Shown here one piece after another: positions 49,733 to 57,531 of a stretch of 64,000 nucleotides of DNA (within the stretch, counting starts at the first letter, position 1; every line of letters starts with the position of its first letter). The notes beneath the pieces are model-generated. The model was not told the DNA's origin, ran no database searches, and was given only the letters and a program-made list of their open reading frames with translations. Origin of the DNA: Microbacterium oleivorans (GTDB lineage: Bacteria; Actinomycetota; Actinomycetes; Actinomycetales; Microbacteriaceae); contig NZ_LSTV01000005.1 in the NCBI RefSeq assembly GCF_001644225.1, forward strand, positions 543-64,542. The letters are read 5' to 3'. Position numbers and translations under genes: made by a program.

Positions 49733-51829
49733 TCAGAAGAGCATCGCGGCCGCCTGCTCGCGCGTCGCCGTCTTCATGACCGGACCCGTGGTCCGCACCG
49801 GACCGGGCCCGCGCGGGGGAGCGTCCTCCTCTTCGAGCCTGCCGTGCAGTCCGTGCTTCCGCAGCAGCGGACGCACCCGCGCGGACAGCCAGGAGCGGTA
49901 TTCGTTCGGCGCCGAGACCGAGACGCCCGGGTACAGGCCGCGGTAGGCCGGCACGAGGTCCGGGCACTCGCGTTCCAGCCACTGCCAGAACCACTCCTTC
50001 GCGCCGGGTCGCAGGTGCAGGGCGCCGAAGACGACCCGGCGCGCACCGGATGCCGCGATCCGCGCGATCGCGTCGTCGAGCACGTCGATCCCGTCGGTCA
50101 GGCGCGGCACGATCGGCATGAGGAACACGGTCACCGAGAAGCCGGCGTCCGTCGCGGCCTTCACGGTGTCGAGCCGTGCCTGGAACGACGGTGCCCCCGG
50201 CTCGAGGAGTTGGCGCAACGGTTCGTGGGGGATCGCGATCGACATGGCGATGTGGATCGGGACGCGGGTCGCGGCATCCGTCAGCTGCGGCAGGTCGCGG
50301 CGCAGCAGCGTGCCCTTCGTGAGGATCGAGAACGGCGTGCCGCTCGAGGCGAGGGCGTCGATGATGCCCGGCATCAGCCGGTAGCGGCCCTCGGCCCGCT
50401 GGTAGGGATCGGTGTTCGTCCCGAGGGCGACCGGTTCGTGCCGCCACGACGGCTTGGCGAGCTCCCGCGCGAGCACCTCCGCCACGTTCACCTTCACGAC
50501 GATCTGCGAGTCGAAGTCGGCCCCGGCGTCGAGGTCGAGGTAGGTGTGCGTGTTGCGGGCGAAGCAGTTGTGGCTGACCACCCCGGCGGCGATGAAGTCC
50601 TCGGTGTCCGTGGAGATGTCGACGAGATCGCGTACCCCGACGTCCTCGATCGAGATCACCGTCAGATCGGTCGCGGTCTTGACAGCCGCGCCCACGATCG
50701 ACAGTTTCCGCGTGATCGCGGGGCTGGTGATCCGGAAGAAGCGATCCCGCGAGGGCAGCCCGCCGGTCACGCGGATCGCCGTCACCCCGCTGGGTCGCAC
50801 AGGCTCGCGGATGAAGCCGATCCCGAAGTGGTCGAGCGAGGTCGACACCGTCTCGAGCAGCCGCTCGTCCGTGTTGACGATGCGGAGGATGCCGCGCGAG
50901 CACGAGCCCTCCGCATCGAAGATGCCGGAGAGGAATCCCGCCCTCCAGGCGGACGAGGGCGCGGTGGGTTCGGCGATCAGCGTCTCGATCGTCTCGACAT
51001 CGGCCTGCCGTGCCGTGTGGATCGCCGTCATCTGCCGCCGCACGTCCGTCGCCGGAGTGAACGCTCGCTCGTGCGTGAGAACTCCTGCCCGCTCCAGGAA
51101 GCGCCGAGTCCGGTCCAACGCGTCGACATCCGCCAACGCGAGGCGGAATCGGTGGATGACCCGGACCCGCTTCGCGTCGGTGTACGTGCCATGGAAGATC
51201 ATCCCGTCGCCGCGGATCATCCCACTGAGGTATCCCCGTTCGAAGTCGGGGTCGGCGACGAAGGCGCTCTGCGCGCGCGGGGCGCCCATCCCGAACCCCT
51301 GCAGACGATTCCCCGTGGTCAGATGCGGACGACGACCGGCGCCCGATGTCGTCCCCGTCACGTGCTTCCATCCGCGCTCGGTCAGGAACCGATGATCGCC
51401 ACTCGCGATGATCTCCGTCCCGTCGGCGAGGGTGATCCGGTAGGCCGCTTTCCGGGTGGGCCAGACGGCGCGCACCGTCGTGGGGACGTAGCGCCGGTAC
51501 GCACCGTCCACGCGCGTCCCCATCAGGTCCTCGCCGACGCGCACGTCCCCAAGTCGCTTGTGTCGACCCTCAGCCGTCATGACCAGGGTCTCGGGATCCA
51601 GGCAGTACGTGCACGCGTGCGAGCAGCCCCGGTACGGGTTCACCGTCCACGAGAACGGCATCGCGGAACCGCTCGGCACGTGGTTCAGCGCGGACTTCGC
51701 GACCACCTCGTGGAACGTCATCCCGGCGAACTCCGGCGTCATCACCGACCGGACGAGACCGCCCATCGACTCGAGCCCGGGCAGGGCGGCCTCATCGACC
51801 GTCGAGATGTCCTGCCCCTGCCACCGCAT
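49733..51829 (-). CDS. Rv2578c-family radical SAM protein interrupted by an intein
   Basis: 698 aa precursor. The extein (about 352 aa after splicing) is a radical SAM enzyme: RWQGQDISTVDEAALPGL, KSALNHVPSGSAMPFSWTVNPYRGCSHACTYC, then after the intein CFARNTHTYLDLDAG, ALGTNTDPYQRAEGRYRLMPGI and ILTKGTLLRRDLPQL. It resembles Mycobacterium Rv2578c. The cluster motif CxxxCxxC is Cys69, Cys73 and the Cys at position 76; the 346-aa intein begins at that third position and its downstream extein starts with Cys, so splicing rebuilds the motif. ATG 51829 begins the conserved RWxxQ start; ATG 51847 is an alternative. Reaction unknown. Confidence 0.92.
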   Translation of the reverse strand: MRWQGQDISTVDEAALPGLESMGGLVRSVMTPEFAGMTFHEVVAKSALNHVPSGSAMPFSWTVNPYRGCSHACTYCLDPETLVMTAEGRHKRLGDVRVGEDLMGTRVDGAYRRYVPTTVRAVWPTRKAAYRITLADGTEIIASGDHRFLTERGWKHVTGTTSGAGRRPHLTTGNRLQGFGMGAPRAQSAFVADPDFERGYLSGMIRGDGMIFHGTYTDAKRVRVIHRFRLALADVDALDRTRRFLERAGVLTHERAFTPATDVRRQMTAIHTARQADVETIETLIAEPTAPSSAWRAGFLSGIFDAEGSCSRGILRIVNTDERLLETVSTSLDHFGIGFIREPVRPSGVTAIRVTGGLPSRDRFFRITSPAITRKLSIVGAAVKTATDLTVISIEDVGVRDLVDISTDTEDFIAAGVVSHNCFARNTHTYLDLDAGADFDSQIVVKVNVAEVLARELAKPSWRHEPVALGTNTDPYQRAEGRYRLMPGIIDALASSGTPFSILTKGTLLRRDLPQLTDAATRVPIHIAMSIAIPHEPLRQLLEPGAPSFQARLDTVKAATDAGFSVTVFLMPIVPRLTDGIDVLDDAIARIAASGARRVVFGALHLRPGAKEWFWQWLERECPDLVPAYRGLYPGVSVSAPNEYRSWLSARVRPLLRKHGLHGRLEEEDAPPRGPGPVRTTGPVMKTATREQAAAMLF
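50567..51604 (-). mobile_element. Intein with a LAGLIDADG homing endonuclease domain
   Basis: 346 aa. It begins CLDPETLVMTAEG (block A, nucleophile Cys1), has a block B-like SGDHRFLTERGW with His, and ends VRDLVDISTDTEDFIAAGVVSHN before the +1 Cys. His-Asn at the end and Cys at +1 are the complete set for self-splicing. The middle carries two LAGLIDADG-type motifs, GYLSGMIRGDGMI and GFLSGIFDAEGSC, both with the acidic residue, so the endonuclease may be active. Base composition is slightly less GC-rich than the host gene. Confidence 0.95.
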
Positions 51830-51913
51830 CTCCCCAGTCGAACACATATACGAGCAATGAGTCAATGCCGCGCGCGGGAGAATAGAACATCGAGGACGCA
51901 CTCCCCGGCCTGG

Positions 51914-51919
51914 GACAAT
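51914..51919 (+). promoter_or_regulatory. -10 element of the VanY-type gene
   Basis: GACAAT, 6 bases before GTG 51926. Confidence 0.5.
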
Positions 51920-51925
51920 GGTCAC

Positions 51926-52876
51926 GTGTCAGAGTCGAGGAGCGCCGCGAGGCGGCGGGTGCTCCGTCGGCGACGCCAGCGCCGCGCGGTCGTCCTGCTC
52001 GCCCTCGTCGCGACGCTCGTCATCGCCCTCGCCGTCGTCCTCCCGCGCGCCCTCGCCCCCGACGACGCCGTCGCCGAACCGGCATCCACCCCCGCTCCGC
52101 CCTCGTCCGCGCCGGCGAGCACACCGACGCCGACGCCGGAGACCCCCGAGGCCGAGCCGGCCTTGTGCGAAACGGATGCCGTGACCGCGGCGCTCGAGAA
52201 CGGCTCCGACCGCGACGTGATCGCCGCGTTCGGCGGCGCCGAACCGTTCCGCGCGGCGATCGCCGACGGCGCAGCCCCCTGCGTCGACCTGCACGAGGCG
52301 GGGCGCCTCTGGGTGGTCGCGAACAAGCGGCATCCCCTCGATCCGGTCGACTACTGGCCCAGACCGCAGGCGCGTCCGCAGGACACCCGGATCGTGGCGG
52401 GCGGGTGGCTGCTCGACGAGACGGCCGCGGCGCTCGACGAGCTCTCGGCCGACGTGCGGGCCGCGGCGGGCACGATCGGGGTGAGCAGCGGGTTCCGTCC
52501 TTACGACTTCCAGGTCGACACGTACAACCGCTACGTCTCGATGCGCGGCAAGGCGGCCGCCGACCTGCGGAGCGCACGCCCCGGCCACAGCGAGCACCAG
52601 ACGGGACTCGCCGTGGACGTCGTGGCATGCGACTCCGGATGCGGCGACCATGACGGCTTCGGCGGCACCCCGCAGTCGGACTGGATCGCCGAGAACGCCT
52701 GGCGGTACGGCTTCATCGTCCGTTACGAGGAGGGACGCACCGCGACGACGGGCTACTCCGCCGAGCCGTGGCACCTGCGGTTCATCGGCCGTGAGTTGGC
52801 CGCCGCGTACGCCGACGGCGGCTTCCACACCCTCGAGGAGTTCTTCGGGCTCGAGCCCGCCCCCGACTACGGCTGA
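51926..52876 (+). CDS. D-alanyl-D-alanine carboxypeptidase, VanY-type
   Basis: 316 aa. A basic N-terminus (ARRRVLRRRRQRR) and one helix (21-44) anchor it outward; a Pro/Thr/Ala linker runs to about 78. The peptidase domain (about 120-310) has SSGFRPYDFQ, GHSEHQTGLAVDVV with zinc ligands His224 and Asp231, and EPWHLRF with Glu280 and His283. It trims D-Ala from peptidoglycan stems. No vanHAX genes nearby, so housekeeping wall remodelling is more likely than resistance. The end overlaps the convergent AraC gene by 10 bases. Confidence 0.9.
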   Translation: MSESRSAARRRVLRRRRQRRAVVLLALVATLVIALAVVLPRALAPDDAVAEPASTPAPPSSAPASTPTPTPETPEAEPALCETDAVTAALENGSDRDVIAAFGGAEPFRAAIADGAAPCVDLHEAGRLWVVANKRHPLDPVDYWPRPQARPQDTRIVAGGWLLDETAAALDELSADVRAAAGTIGVSSGFRPYDFQVDTYNRYVSMRGKAAADLRSARPGHSEHQTGLAVDVVACDSGCGDHDGFGGTPQSDWIAENAWRYGFIVRYEEGRTATTGYSAEPWHLRFIGRELAAAYADGGFHTLEEFFGLEPAPDYG

Positions 52877-53742
52877 GGCTCGCGCTCCACGGGGAGCCAC
52901 AGCTCGCACGTCGCGGTCGAGAAGTCCTCGGCCCGGTCGAGCACCGCGACGATCGAGGGTCCGAGGCGCAACCGCCACGGGTTCGCCGGGAACCAGTCGG
53001 TCGCCGTCGCCGCCCACGTCGTCTGCAGCGCGTCGGGGTAGGGGCCGCTCGTGCGGAACACCGCCCACGTGCCCGCCGGAACCTCGACGACGTCGAGGTC
53101 GTCGGGCACGGAGCTGTCGAGTGCGCGGGCGACCCCGTGCAGGTACGTCAGCTCGCTGCCCTCGGTGTAGTCCGGGTCGACGTCGGCGCTCACCTGCAGC
53201 AGGCCGGCGGGATCGGTGTCGCTGAGGTCCTTCAGCCGCGCGTGCTCCGTCGCGGGCAGCGCGGCGATGTGCGCCTGGATGGCGGGGTTCGCCCCGCGGT
53301 GCATAAGCGGCACGCGGGCGGCGTGGCCGACGAGGCGGAAGGCGGGTCGGTCGGTGATGCGGGTGTCCATAGGGATGCTCCCTTCTACGGTCAGGCGGAA
53401 CCTGAGCTGCGGTTGTGTGCGGAGGGGGCCGCCGTCGCGTCGGGCGACGGACGGAGCGACGCCGTGCACCGCCTGGAACGCACGGGCGAACGCCTCGGTC
53501 GAGCCGTACCCGTAGCGCACCGCGATCGTCAGCATCTCCTCGTCGCCGACGAGCTCGGCTGCCGCCACCGTCATCCGCCGACGCCGGACGTACTCCGACA
53601 ACGGCATGCCCACCAGCGACGAGAACATCCGACGCAGGTGGTATTCGGTCGTACCGTGCGCGCGGGCGACTCCGGCGACGTCGAGCTCTTCGCCGAGGTG
53701 CGCCTCGATGTGTTCGACGACGCGGGTGAGTGCGGTGATCAT
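52867..53742 (-). CDS. AraC-family regulator with GyrI-like effector domain
   Basis: 291 aa. The double helix-turn-helix is N-terminal (residues 8-100: LDVAGVARAHGTTEYHLRRMFSSLVGMPLSEYVRRRRMTVAAAELVGDEEMLTIAVRYGYGSTEAFARAFQ). A GyrI-like/bacterial effector-binding domain fills about 120-291 (RPAFRLVGHAARVP ... VVEVPAGTWAVFRTSGPYPDALQTTW). The layout matches Rob/SoxS-related drug-sensing regulators. GGAG precedes ATG 53742. Targets not evident. Confidence 0.9.
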   Translation of the reverse strand: MITALTRVVEHIEAHLGEELDVAGVARAHGTTEYHLRRMFSSLVGMPLSEYVRRRRMTVAAAELVGDEEMLTIAVRYGYGSTEAFARAFQAVHGVAPSVARRDGGPLRTQPQLRFRLTVEGSIPMDTRITDRPAFRLVGHAARVPLMHRGANPAIQAHIAALPATEHARLKDLSDTDPAGLLQVSADVDPDYTEGSELTYLHGVARALDSSVPDDLDVVEVPAGTWAVFRTSGPYPDALQTTWAATATDWFPANPWRLRLGPSIVAVLDRAEDFSTATCELWLPVEREPQP

Positions 53743-53937
53743 GCGTCTCCCTCCGGCATCCACTCTCATCTTCTCGCCGCGCGTGCGCCCGACTTCTGCG
53801 GACCGGAAAGATCGGATGCCGCGTCGCGGAACTCAGTCGCGCTCGCCCTGGCATCCGATCCCACGGCGCGCGTACAGTGGACGGTGGCGACGCCGCCCAC
53901 GAGCGCAGCGTCGCGCCGACACGAAGGGGGTCCGCAC

Positions 53938-55101
53938 ATGGAGCGGAACATCTACGACGAGGACCACGAAGCGTTCCGCGACGTCGTCAAGGAGTTCATC
54001 AAGCGCTACGTCACCAACGAGAAGCGCGAACAGTGGGATGCCGCCGGCGAGATCGACCGGGCGACGATGCGCGCGGCGGGCGAGGCCGGTGTGATCGGGC
54101 TCAGCGTGCCGGAGGAGTTCGGCGGCGCGGGGATGCTGCAGGACTACCGCTTCCGCACGATCGTCAATGAAGAGGTCATCCGGGCCGGTGCGGGATCGCT
54201 CGCGGGCGCCTTCGGCATCCAGGACGACCTGGCCGTGCCCTACCTCGTGCACATGGGCACGCAGGAGCAGAAGGAGACCTGGCTTCCCCGCATGGCGACC
54301 GGTGAAGTCATCGGCGCGCTCGCGATGACCGAGCCCGGTGCGGGATCGGACCTCCGCGGCATCTCGACGACCGCGAAGAAGACCGACGGCGGCTACATCG
54401 TCAACGGCGCGAAGACCTTCATCTCGTCGGGCGCCACCGCCGACATCTTCGTCGTGTTCGTGAAGACGGGCGAGGGCAACCGGCCCGACGCCTTCTCGCT
54501 CCTGCTGCTCGAGGCCGACATGGCGGGCTTCGACCACGGTAAGAAGCTGCACAAGATGGGCTTCCACGGCCACGACACGGCCGAGCTCAGCTTCACCGAC
54601 GTCTTCGTCCCCGACGCGAACCTCATCGGCGGCGAAGAGGGAAAGGGATTCATCCAGCTCATGATGAACCTGCCGCTCGAGCGCCTGTCGATCGGTGTCG
54701 CGGGCGCCGCGGCCGCGCAGGCCGGTGTCGAATGGACGGTCGCGTACACGAAGGACCGCGAGGCCTTCGGTCAGCGGATCATCGACTTCCAGAACACCCG
54801 CTTCACCCTCGCCGACCTCGTGACGACGGTCGACGCGCTGTGGGCCTACGTCGACCGCGCGATCACCCTCTACGGCGAGAACAAGCTGTCCGCCGAGGAT
54901 GCCGCCCAGGTCAAGTTCTGGGCCACCGAGCGCGAGTGGGAGGTGCTCGACGCCTGCGTCCAGCTGCACGGCGGCTACGGCTACATCATGGAGTACCCGA
55001 TCGCCCGCGCCTTCCTCGACGCCCGCGTCCACCGCATCTACGGCGGCACGAACGAGATCATGCGCGACATCGTGTCGCGCCGGATCGCCGGTAAGCGCTG
55101 A
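53938..55101 (+). CDS. Acyl-CoA dehydrogenase, long-chain type
   Basis: 387 aa FAD enzyme that desaturates acyl-CoA. FAD contacts are ALAMTEPGAGSDLRG and QLHGGYGYIMEYPIARAFLDARV. The C-terminal motif reads YGGTNEIM, not YEGT, so the MCAD-type catalytic Glu is absent; Glu248 in NLPLERLSIG takes the position used in LCAD and IVD types. GGGGGTCC lies before ATG 53938. Alone; no beta-oxidation operon in view. Confidence 0.92.
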   Translation: MERNIYDEDHEAFRDVVKEFIKRYVTNEKREQWDAAGEIDRATMRAAGEAGVIGLSVPEEFGGAGMLQDYRFRTIVNEEVIRAGAGSLAGAFGIQDDLAVPYLVHMGTQEQKETWLPRMATGEVIGALAMTEPGAGSDLRGISTTAKKTDGGYIVNGAKTFISSGATADIFVVFVKTGEGNRPDAFSLLLLEADMAGFDHGKKLHKMGFHGHDTAELSFTDVFVPDANLIGGEEGKGFIQLMMNLPLERLSIGVAGAAAAQAGVEWTVAYTKDREAFGQRIIDFQNTRFTLADLVTTVDALWAYVDRAITLYGENKLSAEDAAQVKFWATEREWEVLDACVQLHGGYGYIMEYPIARAFLDARVHRIYGGTNEIMRDIVSRRIAGKR

Positions 55102-55110
55102 CCCGACGAC

Positions 55111-55167
55111 CGAGGTCCCGATCGGGCCGGAGAACCTGCGCGGTTACCCGGCCCGATCGGGACCTCG
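55111..55167. terminator. 20-bp hairpin after the acyl-CoA dehydrogenase
   Basis: Bases 55111-55130 pair perfectly with 55148-55167 (CGAGGTCCCGAT with ATCGGGACCTCG and on inward), closing a 17-nt loop. It is the longest perfect stem I found. It lies 10 bases after the stop; a strong terminator or RNA-processing structure. Confidence 0.8.
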
Positions 55168-55247
55168 CCGGCGCGAGGCGATCAACCCGAATGCTGTCGT
55201 TAGCCGCGTCTTAGGCGCGGTTAAGGACGGCGGGGTGGGATCGGCGC

Positions 55248-56597
55248 ATGCGCATTCGACATCTCCGCCTCACTCTTTCGCTCGCTCTCGTCTCGGTGGG
55301 AGCCGTCGTCCTCGCGGGGTGCGTCGCCCCCGCCACCGACGAGAGCGAGGGGGAAACGGATGCCGCGCGTCTCTCAACCTCGACGGCCAGCTTCTGGGAC
55401 TCCTCCACCGTCCACTCGATCTCGGTCGACGTGGACGACGACGCGCTCGCCGAGCTGCTCGAGACGTACGAGAGCACCGGGGACAAGGAATGGATCGAGG
55501 CCACCGTCACGATCGACGGCGAGGTCTACGAGGGCGCAGGGTTGAAGCTGAAGGGCAATTCGTCGCTGAAGAGCGTCACGAGCGACGACGACCCGAGCGG
55601 CATCCCGTGGATCATCCGGCTCGACAAGTTCGTCGACGGCCAGAACCACGAGGGCATCACCGAGTTCGTCGTCCGGGGGAACAGTTCCGAGACCGCCTTG
55701 AACGAAGCCGTCGCGCTCGACCTGCTCGAGCTGGCCGGCCTCGCCAGCGAACAGGCCGCTGCCACACGGTTCACGATCGCGGGGTCGACCGCGCTGCGCC
55801 TGGTCGTCGAGAACCCGGGCGACAGCTGGAACGACTCCACTCTCGGCGCGACCGCGCTGTACAAGGCCGAGTCGGGCGGGGACTACTCGTACCGCGGCGA
55901 CGACCCGGAGTCGTACACGGACATCTTCGACCAGGAGGCGGGTGACGACGACCTCACCCCGCTCATCTCCTTCCTGGAATTCATCAACGACTCCGACGAC
56001 GAGACGTTCAGCGCCGAACTGTCGGAGCACCTCGACGTCAACGAGTTCGCGACCTACCTCGCGTTCCAGGATGTCGTCGACAACTTCGACGACATCGACG
56101 GGCCGGGGAACAACTCCTACCTCGCCTACGACGCCGACACCGGCTTGATGACCGTCGTCAACTGGGATCTCAATCTCGCCTTCGGCGCGTCGCCGGGCGG
56201 TGTCGGCGCGGGCGGTGCCGGCGGGGACGGGATGGCGATGCCCGACCCTGGCGACGCGGCAGCCCCCGACCGTGGTGACGCGGCAGCGCCCGAGGGCGAC
56301 GCCCGAGCGGATCGGCCGACCCGACCCGACGCCGGCGCGCAGATGGGCGGCGGTGGGGGTCGCGGCGGCTCGAACATCCTCGCCTCGCGCTTTCTCGCCG
56401 ACGAGGACTTCCACGCGCTCTACGAGAGCGAGCTCGAGGAGCTGAAGGATCTCTTCTACGGCTCGGGCGCCGCGGAGGACATCGTCCAGACCTGGTCGGA
56501 TGCGCTCGTGACCGGTGCCGGCGACCTGGTCGACGCCGACGTGATCGCCGCGGATGCCGCGGACCTGACGGCATCCTTCGAACGACTCGCGGACTGA
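55248..56597 (+). CDS. CotH-kinase-family lipoprotein
   Basis: 449 aa. The signal peptide ends in the lipobox VVLAGC (Cys25). The CotH fold follows: ISVDVDDDALAEL, GAGLKLKGNSSLKS, IRLDKFVDGQNHEGITEFVVRGN, YLAFQDVVDNFDDIDGPGNNSYLAYD and the metal-binding MTVVNWDLNLAFG. CotH proteins are atypical kinases that phosphorylate secreted proteins. A low-complexity Gly/Ala/Asp/Pro insert lies at about 312-380. It is outside the cell on a lipid anchor, so its ATP supply and substrate are puzzling. Target unknown. Confidence 0.87.
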   Translation: MRIRHLRLTLSLALVSVGAVVLAGCVAPATDESEGETDAARLSTSTASFWDSSTVHSISVDVDDDALAELLETYESTGDKEWIEATVTIDGEVYEGAGLKLKGNSSLKSVTSDDDPSGIPWIIRLDKFVDGQNHEGITEFVVRGNSSETALNEAVALDLLELAGLASEQAAATRFTIAGSTALRLVVENPGDSWNDSTLGATALYKAESGGDYSYRGDDPESYTDIFDQEAGDDDLTPLISFLEFINDSDDETFSAELSEHLDVNEFATYLAFQDVVDNFDDIDGPGNNSYLAYDADTGLMTVVNWDLNLAFGASPGGVGAGGAGGDGMAMPDPGDAAAPDRGDAAAPEGDARADRPTRPDAGAQMGGGGGRGGSNILASRFLADEDFHALYESELEELKDLFYGSGAAEDIVQTWSDALVTGAGDLVDADVIAADAADLTASFERLAD

Positions 56598-56618
56598 CCT
56601 CGGCGGCGTGAGGCGGGC

Positions 56619-57380
56619 CTACTTGGCGACGAGCGTCGTCTCGAAGCTGTAGAGGTCGGGGCGGTAGCAGTGGTGGCCGTACTCGAACGCCCGGCCGGAG
56701 TCGTCGAAGGCGACTCGCTCCATCGTGAGGACCGGGCCGTCGGAGTCGATGTCGAGCAGTTCGCCCTCGTCGCCCCGGGCGCTGCGCGCGCCGATCTTCT
56801 GCTTCGCGACGCGGATGGTGACGCCCCGCGCGCGCAGGATCTCGTAGAGGCCGTGCTCCTCGAGCTGCTCACGGGTGATGTCGGCGAACTCCGACGGCAG
56901 GTAGTTCTCGAGCACCGCGACGGGGACGCCGTCGGTGCTGCGCTGCCGGCGCACGAAGACGACGTCGTCGCCCGGGGTGAGGCCGAGACTCTTCGCGACG
57001 ATCTCGGAGGCCGGGACGACCTCGTGCCCCAGCACACGCGTCGCGGGGACGTGCGAGGTGTTCTTGAGGTCCTCGTAGAGGCTCGTCAGTTCGACGGCGC
57101 GGGTGACCTGACCCTGCACGACCTGCGTGCCGATGCCGCGCCGGCGCACGAGCAGCCCCTTGTCGACGAGCTCCTGGATCGCGCGACGGATGGTCGGGCG
57201 CGACAGCCCCAGTCGCTGGCCGATCGCGATCTCGTTCTCGAGCCGTCCGCCCGGGGGGATGGCTCCGGAGTGGATGGCGGCCTCGAGCCGGCTGGACACC
57301 TGGAAGTAGAGCGGGACGGGACCGGTGCGATCGAGATCGGCGAAGAGTTCGGCGGGCCAGTAGGTGTCGGCATCGACCAC
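56619..57380 (-). CDS. GntR/UTRA regulator of the inositol operon
   Basis: 253 aa. Winged helix at about 22-88: VSSRLEAAIHSGAIPPGGRLENEIAIGQRLGLSRPTIRRAIQELVDKGLLVRRRGIGTQV. UTRA effector domain at about 95-245 (VVPASEIVAKSLGLTPGDDVVFVRRQRSTDGVPVAVLENYLP). Divergent from iolC, with two matching 10-bp sites between them. GTG 57380 has AGGAG 10 bases upstream; GTG 57389 is too close to it. The inducer is probably an inositol breakdown intermediate. Confidence 0.88.
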   Translation of the reverse strand: MVDADTYWPAELFADLDRTGPVPLYFQVSSRLEAAIHSGAIPPGGRLENEIAIGQRLGLSRPTIRRAIQELVDKGLLVRRRGIGTQVVQGQVTRAVELTSLYEDLKNTSHVPATRVLGHEVVPASEIVAKSLGLTPGDDVVFVRRQRSTDGVPVAVLENYLPSEFADITREQLEEHGLYEILRARGVTIRVAKQKIGARSARGDEGELLDIDSDGPVLTMERVAFDDSGRAFEYGHHCYRPDLYSFETTLVAK

Positions 57381-57431
57381 AGCCCTCACGCTCCTTCCGA
57401 TGGATGACGGGTGTCGCCGGCCTTTGTACCG

Positions 57432-57496
57432 ACAACATCACGTGTCAGGCTAACGGCTCACCGGCCCTCGTCACGGATTTTCCTATGTGATATTGT
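57432..57496. promoter_or_regulatory. Pair of candidate GntR operators between regulator and iolC
   Basis: GTGATATTGT on the plus strand (57487-57496) and GTGATGTTGT on the minus strand (57432-57441) are 9/10 identical and face each other, 45 bases apart. The AT-rich plus-strand TATTGTTAGGA next to the first site is the likely -10 zone of iolC. One site lies near each divergent promoter. Confidence 0.55.
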
Positions 57497-57531
57497 TAGG
57501 ACATGTTTGCGACCCGAGGCCACGCTGCCGG

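Noticed and set aside
49844..51925. Long in-frame extension before the VanY-type gene
   Set aside because: It is antisense to the radical SAM/intein gene; the -10 and GTG at 51926 mark the true start.
51926..52876. VanY as part of a vancomycin-resistance cluster
   Set aside because: No vanH, vanA or vanX and no vanRS pair nearby; VanZ is 42 kb away.
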